Source of the DNA: Bacteroidales bacterium
Lineage (GTDB): Bacteria > Bacteroidota > Bacteroidia > Bacteroidales > P3
Length of the DNA: 49,374 nucleotides
Direction of reading: 5' to 3'
NCBI GenBank assembly: GCA_017449975.1
Contig: JAFSYK010000076.1
Location: forward strand, 1-49,374
The notes below the pieces were generated by a model, which saw only the letters and a program-made list of their open reading frames with translations, did no database searches and was not told where the DNA came from. Position numbers and translations under genes: made by a program. This document shows, piece after piece, positions 6,768 to 14,979 of this stretch (its first letter is position 1; each line of letters opens with the position of its first letter).

Positions 6768-9167
6768 CTACCGATCTATCAGCCTGACAGACAGCTCCGT
6801 TCCGGAAATATGGGTACTGTTTCCGTAGGCCGAAACGGTAATACGATGGCGGTCAACACCCTGCGCCATGAGGTAGCGTCGCACCGACTCGCCGCGGAGC
6901 AGACTGATGCGGTAGCACCGCTCGGATTCGACGCCCTGATGATAGCTGACGATGTCGACACGGGCCTCGGGATGCCGCTTCAGATAGTCGGCCAAGGCGG
7001 GAAGGGCGCCGGGGTGCGTGATGTACTCGCCATCGTCGCCGGAGTGGAAAGCCACATTGTCGAGCGTCCAGCCGCTATTGCCAGCCGCCGCTTTGCGGTT
7101 GTGGGTTGTGGCTGCGCTGTAGTAAGCTTTCGTCTTGCCACGGTCCGAAGCGAAATAGAGCAGGCTCTCGTCGGAATTGAACATAAGTTCGCCCTCGCGG
7201 TGGGCGCTGTTGACCTCGCGGCCCAGGTTCTCGGGTTCGGACCACCGCTGCCAGCTGCCGTCGAGACGGGTGGCGCGGTAGATGTCGCCATAGCCCATGC
7301 CGCCGCGACCGTCGCTGACGAAGTAGAGGGTCTTGCCGTTGCGGCTCATCAGGGGGTAGCGCTCGCAGTAGGGGGTGTTGACGGGGCTGTCAAGATGGAC
7401 GGGCGTGCCCCACCATCCGTTGGCACAAGGGACATAGTAGAGGTCGGTGGCCAGGGCGGTGTCGCCGTGGTAAAGGGTTCCGGAACGCTGGATGTTGCAC
7501 CCTTCGGGACGGTCGGAGGCAAAGAGCATGCCGCTGCCGTCGGGCAACATATAGGCGTCGGTCTCGATATACGAAGTATTGACCGGTGCGGGCAACGCCG
7601 TGTCGAGCTGCCAGACGGTGCCGTCGTAGTGGGCGGTCCAGATATCGCCGTCGCGACCCACCAGCATCTTCGTGCCGTTGTCGTAGCGGCAGAAAGGCTC
7701 CCAGCCCTTGTCGCCGTCGGCAAATACTATGGGTGCACCGTCGCCCAGCCGCGGCGAGACGCTCTCGCGCGTGACGATGGCGTTGTCAGCGTTCTCCAAC
7801 AGCTTGGCCAATTCCTGATATTCCTGTCGACATTCGGTCTCGAAACAGAGCGAGAGGTCCTGCATGGTTTTCTGTGCCGCCTTCCAGCGTTTGGCATCGA
7901 GGTTGGCCTGCAACATGCGTTGCAGCGCCACGAAGATGATGCGCTTGCCCATATTCATCCGCACGAAAGAGGCATACTCCGATTCGCGTCCGGCGTTGTA
8001 GGGTCGCAGCAAGTCGAAGGCGTCGACACGCACCCCTTGGGCAAGGTCGCCGCGGACGCTCTCCATGAAGGGGTAGTCGCGGTGGCGCTCGGCGAAATCG
8101 GCCACCGGGCCGCGGTTGCCCTCGCAGGCGTGCCAGCCATAATAGAGCTGGTAGAGGCAGGTGTGGTCGGCATCCAGCGGATAGTGCTCCAGATAGCGCG
8201 CGGCAGCGCCCGCGTCGTGGTTCCGCTCGATGCGATCCCGCAGCTGTTGCAGCGCCTGCTCGGCCAGCGGGTCGGTGTCGTGGGACTGGATAAAATCGAC
8301 ATAGTCCTGCGCCGACTGCAGCAGATAGAACTGCTCGAGGGCAATGGTGTCCATCATATTGAGCGCGTTCAGGTAGTCGTCGGCCAGCGGGTGGTGCAGC
8401 AGGAAATCGCGGTAGGCTTCGGCGGTGTGGCTGTTGTAGGCATGGAGGTAGGCGATGCGCCCCTTGCGTTTCTCGGCCGCACGTTGCACGGCGGCGTTCT
8501 TTGCATAGCGCTGCGCGATGACGTCGACCTGCTCCTCACTCTCGGCCTGGCGGAGCTGTCGCTCAGCCTGTCGCACCAGCGCCGCCTCGGCGCTGTCGCC
8601 CTCGTCGGTGCCACCGTAGCGGTCGAGGAAGGCATAGTAGCCGTCGGCACCCTGCGACGCTTCTGCGTCGCGGTAGGCGGCGCTGACCTTCATCTGGTTG
8701 AGCTGTTGCCGGATGGAGGGCTCACGCTTGAAATATTGGCCATAGTGGTCGATTTCCGACCGCGTCAGCGGCGGGTCGGTCAGCAGGTAAGCCATGGTGG
8801 AGAGGACGATGCGGTTCCGCTTCTCGCGGATGGCGTTGATGTTGACGCCCTGCTTGATGAGCCGGTTGGCTTCGCGTATCTTCTTGCCGCTCTGCAGCAG
8901 GTCGGTGAAATAGAGCTCGGCCTGGTTGATGTAATAGTAGGCCAGCGGACGGTTGAACATGGGGTTCAGGCTGTCGGCATAGAAGTCCGAGAGACCTATC
9001 AGCGTGGGGATGTGGTCGGGCTGCTCCACATAGGAGCGGTAGAGCTGCGTGTAGCGGGACTTGTAGACCACCGACGCACTGTCGCCACTCTGCGCGCGGC
9101 CCACGAGGGTCGACAGCGTCAGCGCGACGGCGAAAAGACAGAACGACAGATGGCGGGATGGTCTCAT
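6768..9167 (-). CDS. OmpA-family protein with helical N-terminus and PD40 propeller
   Basis: 799 residues. Signal peptide (ends near GRAQ-S), then about 430 residues of helical repeats, then a beta-propeller region with PD40-type blades (LFASDRPEGCNIQ, LYFVSDGRGGMGYGDIYRA, LYFASDRGKTKAYY at about 545-660), then a C-terminal OmpA-like domain (RVDIVSYHQGVE to RISLLRGESVRRYLMAQGVD, near 735-790). The last domain lacks the usual GHTD loop, so peptidoglycan binding may be weak. The domain order recalls PorE of the type IX secretion system but without its lipobox or carboxypeptidase-regulatory domain; a peptidoglycan-linked periplasmic role is likely. The start overlaps the upstream stop (ATGA). 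Last gene of a three-gene operon. Confidence 0.82.
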   Translation of the reverse strand: MRPSRHLSFCLFAVALTLSTLVGRAQSGDSASVVYKSRYTQLYRSYVEQPDHIPTLIGLSDFYADSLNPMFNRPLAYYYINQAELYFTDLLQSGKKIREANRLIKQGVNINAIREKRNRIVLSTMAYLLTDPPLTRSEIDHYGQYFKREPSIRQQLNQMKVSAAYRDAEASQGADGYYAFLDRYGGTDEGDSAEAALVRQAERQLRQAESEEQVDVIAQRYAKNAAVQRAAEKRKGRIAYLHAYNSHTAEAYRDFLLHHPLADDYLNALNMMDTIALEQFYLLQSAQDYVDFIQSHDTDPLAEQALQQLRDRIERNHDAGAAARYLEHYPLDADHTCLYQLYYGWHACEGNRGPVADFAERHRDYPFMESVRGDLAQGVRVDAFDLLRPYNAGRESEYASFVRMNMGKRIIFVALQRMLQANLDAKRWKAAQKTMQDLSLCFETECRQEYQELAKLLENADNAIVTRESVSPRLGDGAPIVFADGDKGWEPFCRYDNGTKMLVGRDGDIWTAHYDGTVWQLDTALPAPVNTSYIETDAYMLPDGSGMLFASDRPEGCNIQRSGTLYHGDTALATDLYYVPCANGWWGTPVHLDSPVNTPYCERYPLMSRNGKTLYFVSDGRGGMGYGDIYRATRLDGSWQRWSEPENLGREVNSAHREGELMFNSDESLLYFASDRGKTKAYYSAATTHNRKAAAGNSGWTLDNVAFHSGDDGEYITHPGALPALADYLKRHPEARVDIVSYHQGVESERCYRISLLRGESVRRYLMAQGVDRHRITVSAYGNSTHISGTELSVRLIDR

Positions 9168-9685
9168 TTGGTGATGGCGACGGTGCGCAGGATGTTGTCG
9201 AAATATTTGTCGAAACGGGCGTAGGTGTCGCCGGTCGTCTCCATGCGAATCTCGATGCCGGTGTTCTTGTCCATGAAATAAATCATGCGAAACTGGTACT
9301 CCTTGCGGTCGTCGGTGCTCTGGTAGGCGCCGAGGTAGCCGAGCCCTTCACCGGGGATGCCGTCGGTGTATTCGTCCATCGACTGGAACGGCTGCTGCAG
9401 GAAACGGTCGTAGGCCAGGTCGAAAGTGCTGCCCGCATAGTTGCGGTGCACGTAGATGCGCAGGAACGGGTAGATGGTGTCGCCCGTGGCGTCGACCACC
9501 ACGCTGTCGGTGTAGACATAGAGGTAGACGTTGGTATTCTTGTCCACCTCGATGGTCTTCAAATAGTTCCATTCGCCCGTCGGCAGGTCGATGGTGGCGT
9601 GCGTCTGGGGGATGCGGAGCTGCTGGGCGGAAAGGCCGAACGGCAGAAGCAGCAACAGGGCGGCTAAGAGACTTGTGTGGCGCAT
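9164..9685 (-). CDS. Secreted protein of unknown function
   Basis: 173 residues with a clear signal peptide (MRHTSLLAALLLLLPFGLSA, cleaved before QQ). The mature part is a mixed alpha/beta domain with LRIPQTHATIDLPTGEWNYL, a VYLYVYTDSVVVD strand and a C-terminal IEIRMETTGDTYARFDKYFD helix; the pattern recalls small PsbP/DUF1795-like domains but I cannot assign it. It overlaps the glycosyltransferase gene by 22 bases upstream and the OmpA-family gene by 4 bases downstream, so the three are surely co-transcribed. Confidence 0.82.
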   Translation of the reverse strand: MRHTSLLAALLLLLPFGLSAQQLRIPQTHATIDLPTGEWNYLKTIEVDKNTNVYLYVYTDSVVVDATGDTIYPFLRIYVHRNYAGSTFDLAYDRFLQQPFQSMDEYTDGIPGEGLGYLGAYQSTDDRKEYQFRMIYFMDKNTGIEIRMETTGDTYARFDKYFDNILRTVAITK

Positions 9686-10860
9686 AGGAATTCTATCAAT
9701 TGTTGGGTTAATGTTTCGATGTTGTAGGTGTCGGCGATGAGCTGGTAGGCGTTGCGACCTATCTGCTGGCAGTATTCCGGTTCCTCGATGCAGCGGCGTA
9801 TCTGCCGCACGAAGTCGTCGGCGGTGTCGGCCAGCAGCAGGTGCTCGCCGTCGCGGGCATCGATGCCACGGGCGCCGACACGGGTGGTGACCACCGTCTT
9901 GCCGACCGACATGGCCTCGATGATTTTCACCCGTATGCCGCTGCCCGAGAGCAGGGGCACGACGTTGATCTGCTTGGAGGCGATGAAGTACATGGCGTCG
10001 GCCACCTCGCCCACCACGGTGACGCCGTCGGGCTGGTGGTCGATGAGACGGCGCGGCATCTTGCGCCCCGCCAGGTAGAGACGCGCCTGCGGCACCTCGG
10101 CGTGCAGCCGCGGCCACACCGACTGGAGGAACCAGTCGATGCCCTCGACATTGGGCATCCAGTCCATCGAGCCCAGGTGGAACAGCGACGCGGGCTCCAC
10201 GTCGATGTGCTCCATCGGTTCGGGGTTGATGCCGAAGGGGATGCTCGTCAGCGGTCGGCGGCAGCCGTTCTGGCGGAAGAGGTCGGCGTCGGCGGGACTG
10301 ATGCAGACCACGGCGTCGTAGTCGTTGATGTGCTCCAGCTCGTAGTGGCGCAGCGTCAAGGCCAGGTGCTTCAGGTAGCCCCGCTTGAGAGGGATGTGGC
10401 AGCCCTGGGCCATCTGCTCCCAGATGCGGTGCTCCACATTGTGGGCACGCAGCACCACCTGGGCGTGGCTGTGCTGCCGTATCATGGGTATGTAGGGCGT
10501 CAGAAACAGCCCCTCCACCAGCACCACGTCGTAGCGGGCGGTCTGCAGCACCTCGCGCAGCTTGTCGGCGAAGGCAGCGCTGCGGTAACGGCGCACGTGA
10601 TACGACTCGCCGCTCAGCATGGCGTAGAGGGCGGGCAGCAGGTGGGGACGGAGGTCGATATGCACGGCCTCGAACTGCGTCTGCTGCCGGTAGGCGTCGG
10701 TCATCTGGTCGTGGAGCACGGGGTGCTTGTCGCTGCACACCGCCAGCACCTTCACCCGATGGCCGGCGTCGAGCAACCCCTGCGTGATGCTGTGCATAGC
10801 CAGCGTGCCCCCGTCAACCGGAGGATAAGGAGGCTTGATGCAAAGCTGCAGGAGGTTCAT
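9664..10860 (-). CDS. Glycosyltransferase, GT4-type
   Basis: 398 residues, two Rossmann domains (GT-B). N-terminal KPPYPPVDGGTLAMHS is the glycine-rich acceptor loop typical of GT4 enzymes, followed by RAHNVEHRIWEQ, the SIPFGINP linker, and a C-terminal sugar-nucleotide site with the E-x7-E motif region (SGSGIRVKIIEAMSVGKTVV). It transfers a sugar from a nucleotide donor to an envelope glycan or lipid; donor and acceptor unknown. First gene of an operon with a secreted protein and an OmpA-family protein. The ATG directly follows a short CAACTCTC-type repeat tract on the minus strand. Confidence 0.88.
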   Translation of the reverse strand: MNLLQLCIKPPYPPVDGGTLAMHSITQGLLDAGHRVKVLAVCSDKHPVLHDQMTDAYRQQTQFEAVHIDLRPHLLPALYAMLSGESYHVRRYRSAAFADKLREVLQTARYDVVLVEGLFLTPYIPMIRQHSHAQVVLRAHNVEHRIWEQMAQGCHIPLKRGYLKHLALTLRHYELEHINDYDAVVCISPADADLFRQNGCRRPLTSIPFGINPEPMEHIDVEPASLFHLGSMDWMPNVEGIDWFLQSVWPRLHAEVPQARLYLAGRKMPRRLIDHQPDGVTVVGEVADAMYFIASKQINVVPLLSGSGIRVKIIEAMSVGKTVVTTRVGARGIDARDGEHLLLADTADDFVRQIRRCIEEPEYCQQIGRNAYQLIADTYNIETLTQQLIEFLCATQVS

Positions 10861-10900
10861 GGGGGAATTGAGAATTGAGAGTTGAGAGTTGAGAATTATT
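10861..10900 (-). repeat. CAACTCTCAA-type repeat tract abutting the glycosyltransferase start
   Basis: Read on the minus strand: degenerate AATTCTCAACTCTCAACTCT units ending AATTCCCCC immediately before the ATG. The same family precedes recN and aroK. Confidence 0.7.
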
Positions 10901-10970
10901 GCTAGGATGACCTAGGATTGCCTAGGAAAACCTAGGATTGCCTAGGAAAACCTAGGATTGCCTAGAAAAA
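10901..10970. repeat. 20-bp tandem repeat built from CCTAGG palindromes
   Basis: Three units of CCTAGGATTGCCTAGGAAAA (10911-10970, the last one degenerate) after a partial unit at 10901. Each unit has two CCTAGG hexamers, so the array is a ladder of 6-bp palindromes spaced by 4 bases. It lies between yitT and the glycosyltransferase operon. Confidence 0.9.
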
Positions 10971-10985
10971 GCTAGCCGCTAACCG

Positions 10986-11936
10986 CTATTCCTTCGGCAG
11001 GGATTTGAAGCCCAGACCCAGGATTTCGGAGCTGTCCATGATGTTCACGAAAGCGTTGGGGTCGATGCGGTGCAGGTTGCTTTTCAGCTTCACCATATCG
11101 GTGCGGTCGAGGGTCACGTAGACCATCTTGCGCTCGTTGCCCTGATAGAGGCCGGTGCCCATCAGCAGGGTGCCGCCGCGCTCCAGGTCGTTGAGGATAT
11201 AGCTTCGCACCGCCTCCAGCTCGTCGGTGACGATGAACATGGTCTTGTAGCTCTTCATGCCGTCAACCACGAGGTCGATGATCTTGCTCTCGATGAAGAT
11301 GAGGATGATGGAGTAGATCGGCAGACGGATGTCGTCGAAGGCGATGAGGGTGGTCAGCGAGATGAGGCTGTCGACAATCAGCACCAGGGTGCCGAGGCTG
11401 ATCTTCGTGTATTTGTGGATCACCATGGAGATGATGTCCGAGCCGCCGCTGGTGGCGCCGGCACGGAAGATGACGCCGATGGCGACACCGTAGATAAGAC
11501 CGGCGACGACGGTGTTGAGGAAAAAATCGGGGATGAAGCCCTTCAGGTAGCCGCCCTCGTTGATGTAGAAGTCCACGTCGGGGTTGGCCTCGAAGAAGCC
11601 GCGGTTGTAGTCATAGATGACCGGGTCGTAGCCCCATGTGATTTCCAACAGATAGGTGAACACAGGAATCAGGATGACCGAGATAATGGTCTTCACACCG
11701 AATTTGGGGCCCAGGATGATGGTGCCGATAATCAGCAGCGGGATGTCCATACAGATGCCCGCCAGCGAGATTTTCCAACCCCAGAGGGCGTTGAAGACGT
11801 TGGCCAGACCGTAGACGCCGCCGGGCGCCAAGTGGTAGGGGTTCACAAACATCACGTCGCCGATGGCGAACAGGGCGCTGCCGAGAATGAGCAGCAGGTA
11901 GGAATAGATTTCCTTTTTCAGATTAGTGTTGTTCAT
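10986..11936 (-). CDS. YitT-family membrane protein
   Basis: 316 residues. Start chosen at ATG 11934-11936 (MNNTNLKKEIYSYLLL); the longer open frame upstream runs through the tRNA gene and is not coding. Five to six membrane helices with the family motif AIGDVMFVNPYHLAPGGVYG and a second glycine-rich loop FRAGATSGGSDIISM, then a C-terminal cytoplasmic DUF2179 domain (about residues 220-305; MFIVTDELEAV, YVTLDRTDMVKLK). These are integral inner-membrane proteins of uncertain substrate. A TACATTTG box at 12030-12037 gives a leader of about 85 bases. Confidence 0.92.
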   Translation of the reverse strand: MNNTNLKKEIYSYLLLILGSALFAIGDVMFVNPYHLAPGGVYGLANVFNALWGWKISLAGICMDIPLLIIGTIILGPKFGVKTIISVILIPVFTYLLEITWGYDPVIYDYNRGFFEANPDVDFYINEGGYLKGFIPDFFLNTVVAGLIYGVAIGVIFRAGATSGGSDIISMVIHKYTKISLGTLVLIVDSLISLTTLIAFDDIRLPIYSIILIFIESKIIDLVVDGMKSYKTMFIVTDELEAVRSYILNDLERGGTLLMGTGLYQGNERKMVYVTLDRTDMVKLKSNLHRIDPNAFVNIMDSSEILGLGFKSLPKE

Positions 11937-12029
11937 TGTATTAAGAGCGTATATGAATGCATTTTGGCAGTCTCCCGAGTGGGCTGAGAGCCGTTGAAAG
12001 ACTGTTTTCAAGGCAGTTAAAATAATTTG

Positions 12030-12037
12030 CAAATGTA
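12030..12037 (-). promoter_or_regulatory. -7 box for yitT, divergent from the tRNA promoter
   Basis: TACATTTG on the minus strand, matching TAnnTTTG. It lies 15 bases from the oppositely directed tRNA box. Confidence 0.55.
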
Positions 12038-12051
12038 CAATTATTTTTTCA

Positions 12052-12059
12052 TATCTTTG
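12052..12059 (+). promoter_or_regulatory. -7 box for tRNA-Gly
   Basis: TATCTTTG, a perfect TAnnTTTG match, 18 bases before the first base of the tRNA. Confidence 0.6.
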
Positions 12060-12077
12060 CACCTGCAAACAGCGAAT

Positions 12078-12153
12078 GCGACAGTAGCTCAGTTGGCAGA
12101 GCGGCGGCTTCCCAAGCCGCAGGTCGCGGGTTCGAACCCCGTCTGTCGCTCCA
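12078..12153 (+). tRNA. tRNA-Gly (anticodon CCC)
   Basis: Complete cloverleaf: acceptor stem GCGACAG / CTGTCGC, D arm GCTC...GAGC, anticodon stem GCGGC / GCCGC with the 7-base loop TTCCCAA (anticodon CCC), T arm CGGGTTCGAACCCCG, discriminator T, and CCA encoded in the DNA. U73 agrees with bacterial glycine tRNAs. A strong terminator follows at 12173. Confidence 0.97.
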
Positions 12154-12172
12154 AGTCGAAAGACCCCCATCA

Positions 12173-12212
12173 TCCCCGCCTTCGGCAATGCCGAAGGCGG
12201 GGATTTGTTTTT
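12173..12212 (+). terminator. Rho-independent terminator after tRNA-Gly
   Basis: A 15-bp perfect stem (TCCCCGCCTTCGGCA / TGCCGAAGGCGGGGA) followed by TTTGTTTTT. Confidence 0.92.
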
Positions 12213-12312
12213 GGAGGTACTCAACAACTCCGACACTCCCCAAAACAGGATAACCCATTTCCCCCATTGACACCCACAATCCTCCATCGACCGAATAAGA
12301 AACCAAAAAGAC

Positions 12313-12389
12313 AAAAATGGTCGATAAACTGGATTTGAAACAGAAAATGGTCGATAAATCCAACATTGGACGATAAAATGGTCGATAAC
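12313..12389. repeat. Dispersed GGTCGATAA words
   Basis: Three copies of AAATGGTCGATAA (near 12315, 12345, 12376) and one variant TTGGACGATAAA (12366) lie in an otherwise featureless AT-rich stretch between the tRNA terminator and the 6S-like RNA. The rest of 12213-12560 shows no gene. Confidence 0.6.
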
Positions 12390-12565
12390 AATGGAATCCC
12401 CACCGAATCCATAATACGCAATCGCCCACCACACCCTTTCATTTTGTCATTTGGGATGTTTTTCGTAATTTTACCGACACTTCCATAAAGAATGGATTCC
12501 CTAAAGCAACTGAAAACCAAATATTAATAACAGAAAGAGAATAGAGTCAATACATCCTTGATTAG

Positions 12566-12705
12566 GCTGAAATACCAGAATTAGGACCTCGGGAACACGT
12601 CAGCACAGATAAGACAACGGATGTTTACGCTCAATTATGGGCGTGGACAGTAGGTTGTAGTTTGACGTGGGCAGTCCTAAGCCCTGGTATTCCAATCTTC
12701 CCCAC
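12566..12705 (+). ncRNA. ssrS: Probable 6S RNA
   Basis: The strand folds into one long rod. The closing stem pairs AATACCAG (12571-12578) with CTGGTATT and TTAGGAC with GTCCTAA. After an internal loop ACGTCA pairs with TGACGT, then ACAAC with GTTGT, and an apical stem ACGCTC / GGGCGT closes an AATTAT loop. A long interrupted hairpin with a central bubble, about 140-170 bases, intergenic and with its own terminator, is the 6S architecture; 6S RNA binds RNA polymerase holoenzyme and tunes transcription in stationary phase. The 5' end is estimated; a weak CATCCTTG box lies at 12553-12560. It could instead be another structured RNA of this group. Confidence 0.65.
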
Positions 12706-12741
12706 GCCCTTTTTTCGTAAAACGTAAAAAGGGCTTTTTTT
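12706..12741 (+). terminator. Rho-independent terminator of the 6S-like RNA
   Basis: GCCCTTTTT pairs with AAAAAGGGC around a short loop, followed by a T tract (TTTTTTT). Confidence 0.85.
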
Positions 12742-12795
12742 ATGCCCACAAGAACAAGGATTTAATTATAGCTTTTCATCTGTATTCTATTATCC

Positions 12796-14931
12796 ATGCA
12801 AGACATTAATTCCTCATTTTCAATAGGTGAATTTCTTTCATTGTCTTTAGAGGACTTTCTAGGAAGGTTGACAAAAAAACATCTAGGTCACCATTCAAAC
12901 CTGGTTAGTAATCAGAAAGTGGCATGGGAGAAAGAATATGACGACCTTCAATCTATTTTAAAGGATATCGACGGTAAAAGAGGTAGAATTATTTTTGAAT
13001 ATAGTATTCCCAGCCTGCCGAAAACTATTGATGTAGTTCTGCTATTAGGAGGGATCATATTTGTGATTGAATATAAGGCAAATTCCACTGGCGAAAACGA
13101 TCTTGCTAAACGTCAAACAAAAGGATATGCTCTACGTTTGAAATTCTTTCACAGTAGAAGTAATGACAAATGGATTGTGCCTATTCTTGTTTCCACAGAC
13201 GCACCTGACAAACAATTTGAACTAAAAAGGTCGGATGCCGACATGGTGTATGAAATCATAACTTGTAATTCTGCCAATTTAAAAACTGTTCTAGATACGG
13301 TCTTAACAGAAACTGGATTTGACGGAGATTCAACATGGGAAGATAAGTGGGAAACAGGCATATTCAAAGCCAGCCCAACTATCATTGACGCTGCACGTAA
13401 TGTTTGGCGATCTAACAATGTTGTTGGCTTTACAAAGGGTGAGGCAGAGAAAGAAACACGACTGCTCGCAGAAGACTATATAGTAAACACCGTAGTGGAA
13501 GAAACCAAACAAAGGAATGGTGGCCATGGCAAATCCATTTGTTTCGTAACAGGTGTTCCAGGGGCAGGAAAAACATTGGTAGGGCTGAATGTTTCTGTAG
13601 CCTTGCAAAATGTCGGCGCAAGCATGTTATCTGGTAATGGCCCATTGGTTGCCGTATTAACAGCGGCTTTAAAGCGGGACCTCCAAAGGTATAAAAAACA
13701 ATTGAAGAACGCCACTAATGAGATATCTGTTGAATCAATCATCCGAGGTGCTTATGGTTATAAGAAAGAAATATTTGAAAAAAGACTAGACTATCATGTG
13801 GGCAAAGGATCTGTTTCTTTAAAAGACGATGCAGAATTAAGTAGCCAACATGTATTGATATTTGACGAAGCCCAACGTGCTTGGAATAAGGAAAAGATGA
13901 TACGACCAGGGCAGAGCGGTAAGAAATACTGGCAAGAAGAACTGTTCCCGTTCTCTGAGCCTGGACTTTTGCTATGGGATATGAATCAATGCGACTGGGG
14001 TGTTTTTGTTTGTCTTGTTGGCGGAGGGCAGGAAATACATACTGGAGAGGCTGGTATATGTGAATGGTTACGAACCCTAGAAGAGACACCTGAATTAAAA
14101 AATTGGCACATTTATATGTCTGATGAGCTCATGGGCGATGTCTATAATAGCAACGGTAGCTCTATAAAGACCATAGAAGAATACAGAACATTTTTTGAAG
14201 GGGAAAAAAGGCTTACCATTAGCAAGAAGTTGCATTTAACAGCATGCCAGCGTTCGAACAGAACTGAAAAAGTTTCTGATTTTGTTGAAGAACTTCTGAA
14301 TTGCAATGCTGAAAAATGCAAACAACTCTATCATGACGAAATCAAAGGAAAATATCAGATTTATATCACAAGAGATATTGAAATAGCAAAATCTAAATTG
14401 AGAGAACGAAAGCGCGAAATCCTGGATAAAGGATATGTTGACGGCAAAAATGATGAAGAAATACGTATTGGTATGCTTATGTCTTCAAAAGCTGCTCGTA
14501 TGAGACCCTTGGGCTATGAAATTAAGAAGGAAAGTCAATATAAAGACAAAGTTCCAAATTGGTTCCTTGATTCAGAGGATACAGTCGTCTCATCAGATTT
14601 TCTTGAAATAGCTCTTAATGAATTTTTTGTTCAAGGCCTCGAACTTGATTTGGCTGCCATATTATGGGATGCAGATCTGAGATATAATGAGAAGAAAAAT
14701 GAATGGGACTACTTTGAATTTAATGATAGATATTGGAGTGCGGTTGATAAAAGCCACCAGAAACTAAAACGTGTCTATATGAAGAATGCGTATCGCGTTC
14801 TGCTCACACGAGCCCGCACTGGAATGGTTATTGTTGTTCCTGAAGGAAGCCAGATTGACAAAACACGAAGTCCAGAATTCTATGATTGTACATATAACTA
14901 TTTAAAGTCAATTGGATTAGAGGAAATTTGA
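12796..14931 (+). CDS. Nuclease-helicase of the DUF2075 (Schlafen group 3-like) type
   Basis: 711 residues. N-terminal PD-(D/E)xK-like nuclease: IDVVLLLGGIIFVIEYKA (near 76-95) supplies the D...E-x-K signature. A P-loop ATPase follows with Walker A GVPGAGKT (about 252), Walker B IFDEAQRAW (about 354), a TACQRSNRTE motif (about 482) and a C-terminal helicase motif YRVLLTRARTGMVIV (about 665), as in DUF2075 superfamily 1-type domains. Such nuclease-helicase fusions often sit in phage-defence islands; a defence role is inference. The gene is AT-rich relative to its neighbours, stands alone between the 6S-like RNA and a REP array, and so looks acquired. No RNA or partner gene beside it is evident. 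Confidence 0.85.
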   Translation: MQDINSSFSIGEFLSLSLEDFLGRLTKKHLGHHSNLVSNQKVAWEKEYDDLQSILKDIDGKRGRIIFEYSIPSLPKTIDVVLLLGGIIFVIEYKANSTGENDLAKRQTKGYALRLKFFHSRSNDKWIVPILVSTDAPDKQFELKRSDADMVYEIITCNSANLKTVLDTVLTETGFDGDSTWEDKWETGIFKASPTIIDAARNVWRSNNVVGFTKGEAEKETRLLAEDYIVNTVVEETKQRNGGHGKSICFVTGVPGAGKTLVGLNVSVALQNVGASMLSGNGPLVAVLTAALKRDLQRYKKQLKNATNEISVESIIRGAYGYKKEIFEKRLDYHVGKGSVSLKDDAELSSQHVLIFDEAQRAWNKEKMIRPGQSGKKYWQEELFPFSEPGLLLWDMNQCDWGVFVCLVGGGQEIHTGEAGICEWLRTLEETPELKNWHIYMSDELMGDVYNSNGSSIKTIEEYRTFFEGEKRLTISKKLHLTACQRSNRTEKVSDFVEELLNCNAEKCKQLYHDEIKGKYQIYITRDIEIAKSKLRERKREILDKGYVDGKNDEEIRIGMLMSSKAARMRPLGYEIKKESQYKDKVPNWFLDSEDTVVSSDFLEIALNEFFVQGLELDLAAILWDADLRYNEKKNEWDYFEFNDRYWSAVDKSHQKLKRVYMKNAYRVLLTRARTGMVIVVPEGSQIDKTRSPEFYDCTYNYLKSIGLEEI

Positions 14932-14979
14932 CTGACCCGATACTGCAAGGTTTGATTCTTTTTTTCATTATTTATGGAC

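Noticed and set aside
6810-9224. 804-codon open frame on the plus strand opposite the OmpA-family gene
   Set aside because: It is a shadow of high-GC codon use on the other strand: Val/Ala/Gly-rich, no domains, no promoter. The minus-strand protein has clear domains.
9686-10738. N-terminal part of a 524-codon frame ahead of the secreted 173-residue protein
   Set aside because: It is Arg/Pro/Ala-rich shadow translation of the glycosyltransferase gene; the real start is the ATG at 9685 with its signal peptide.
12078-12153. tRNA-Gly as an integration site for the downstream accessory region
   Set aside because: No direct repeat of the tRNA 3' end was found downstream and no integrase gene is present; a terminator and the 6S-like RNA follow directly.
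11937-12434. N-terminal extension of the YitT frame through the tRNA-Gly gene
   Set aside because: The frame crosses a tRNA gene, its promoter and a terminator; the ATG at 11936 gives the normal family length.
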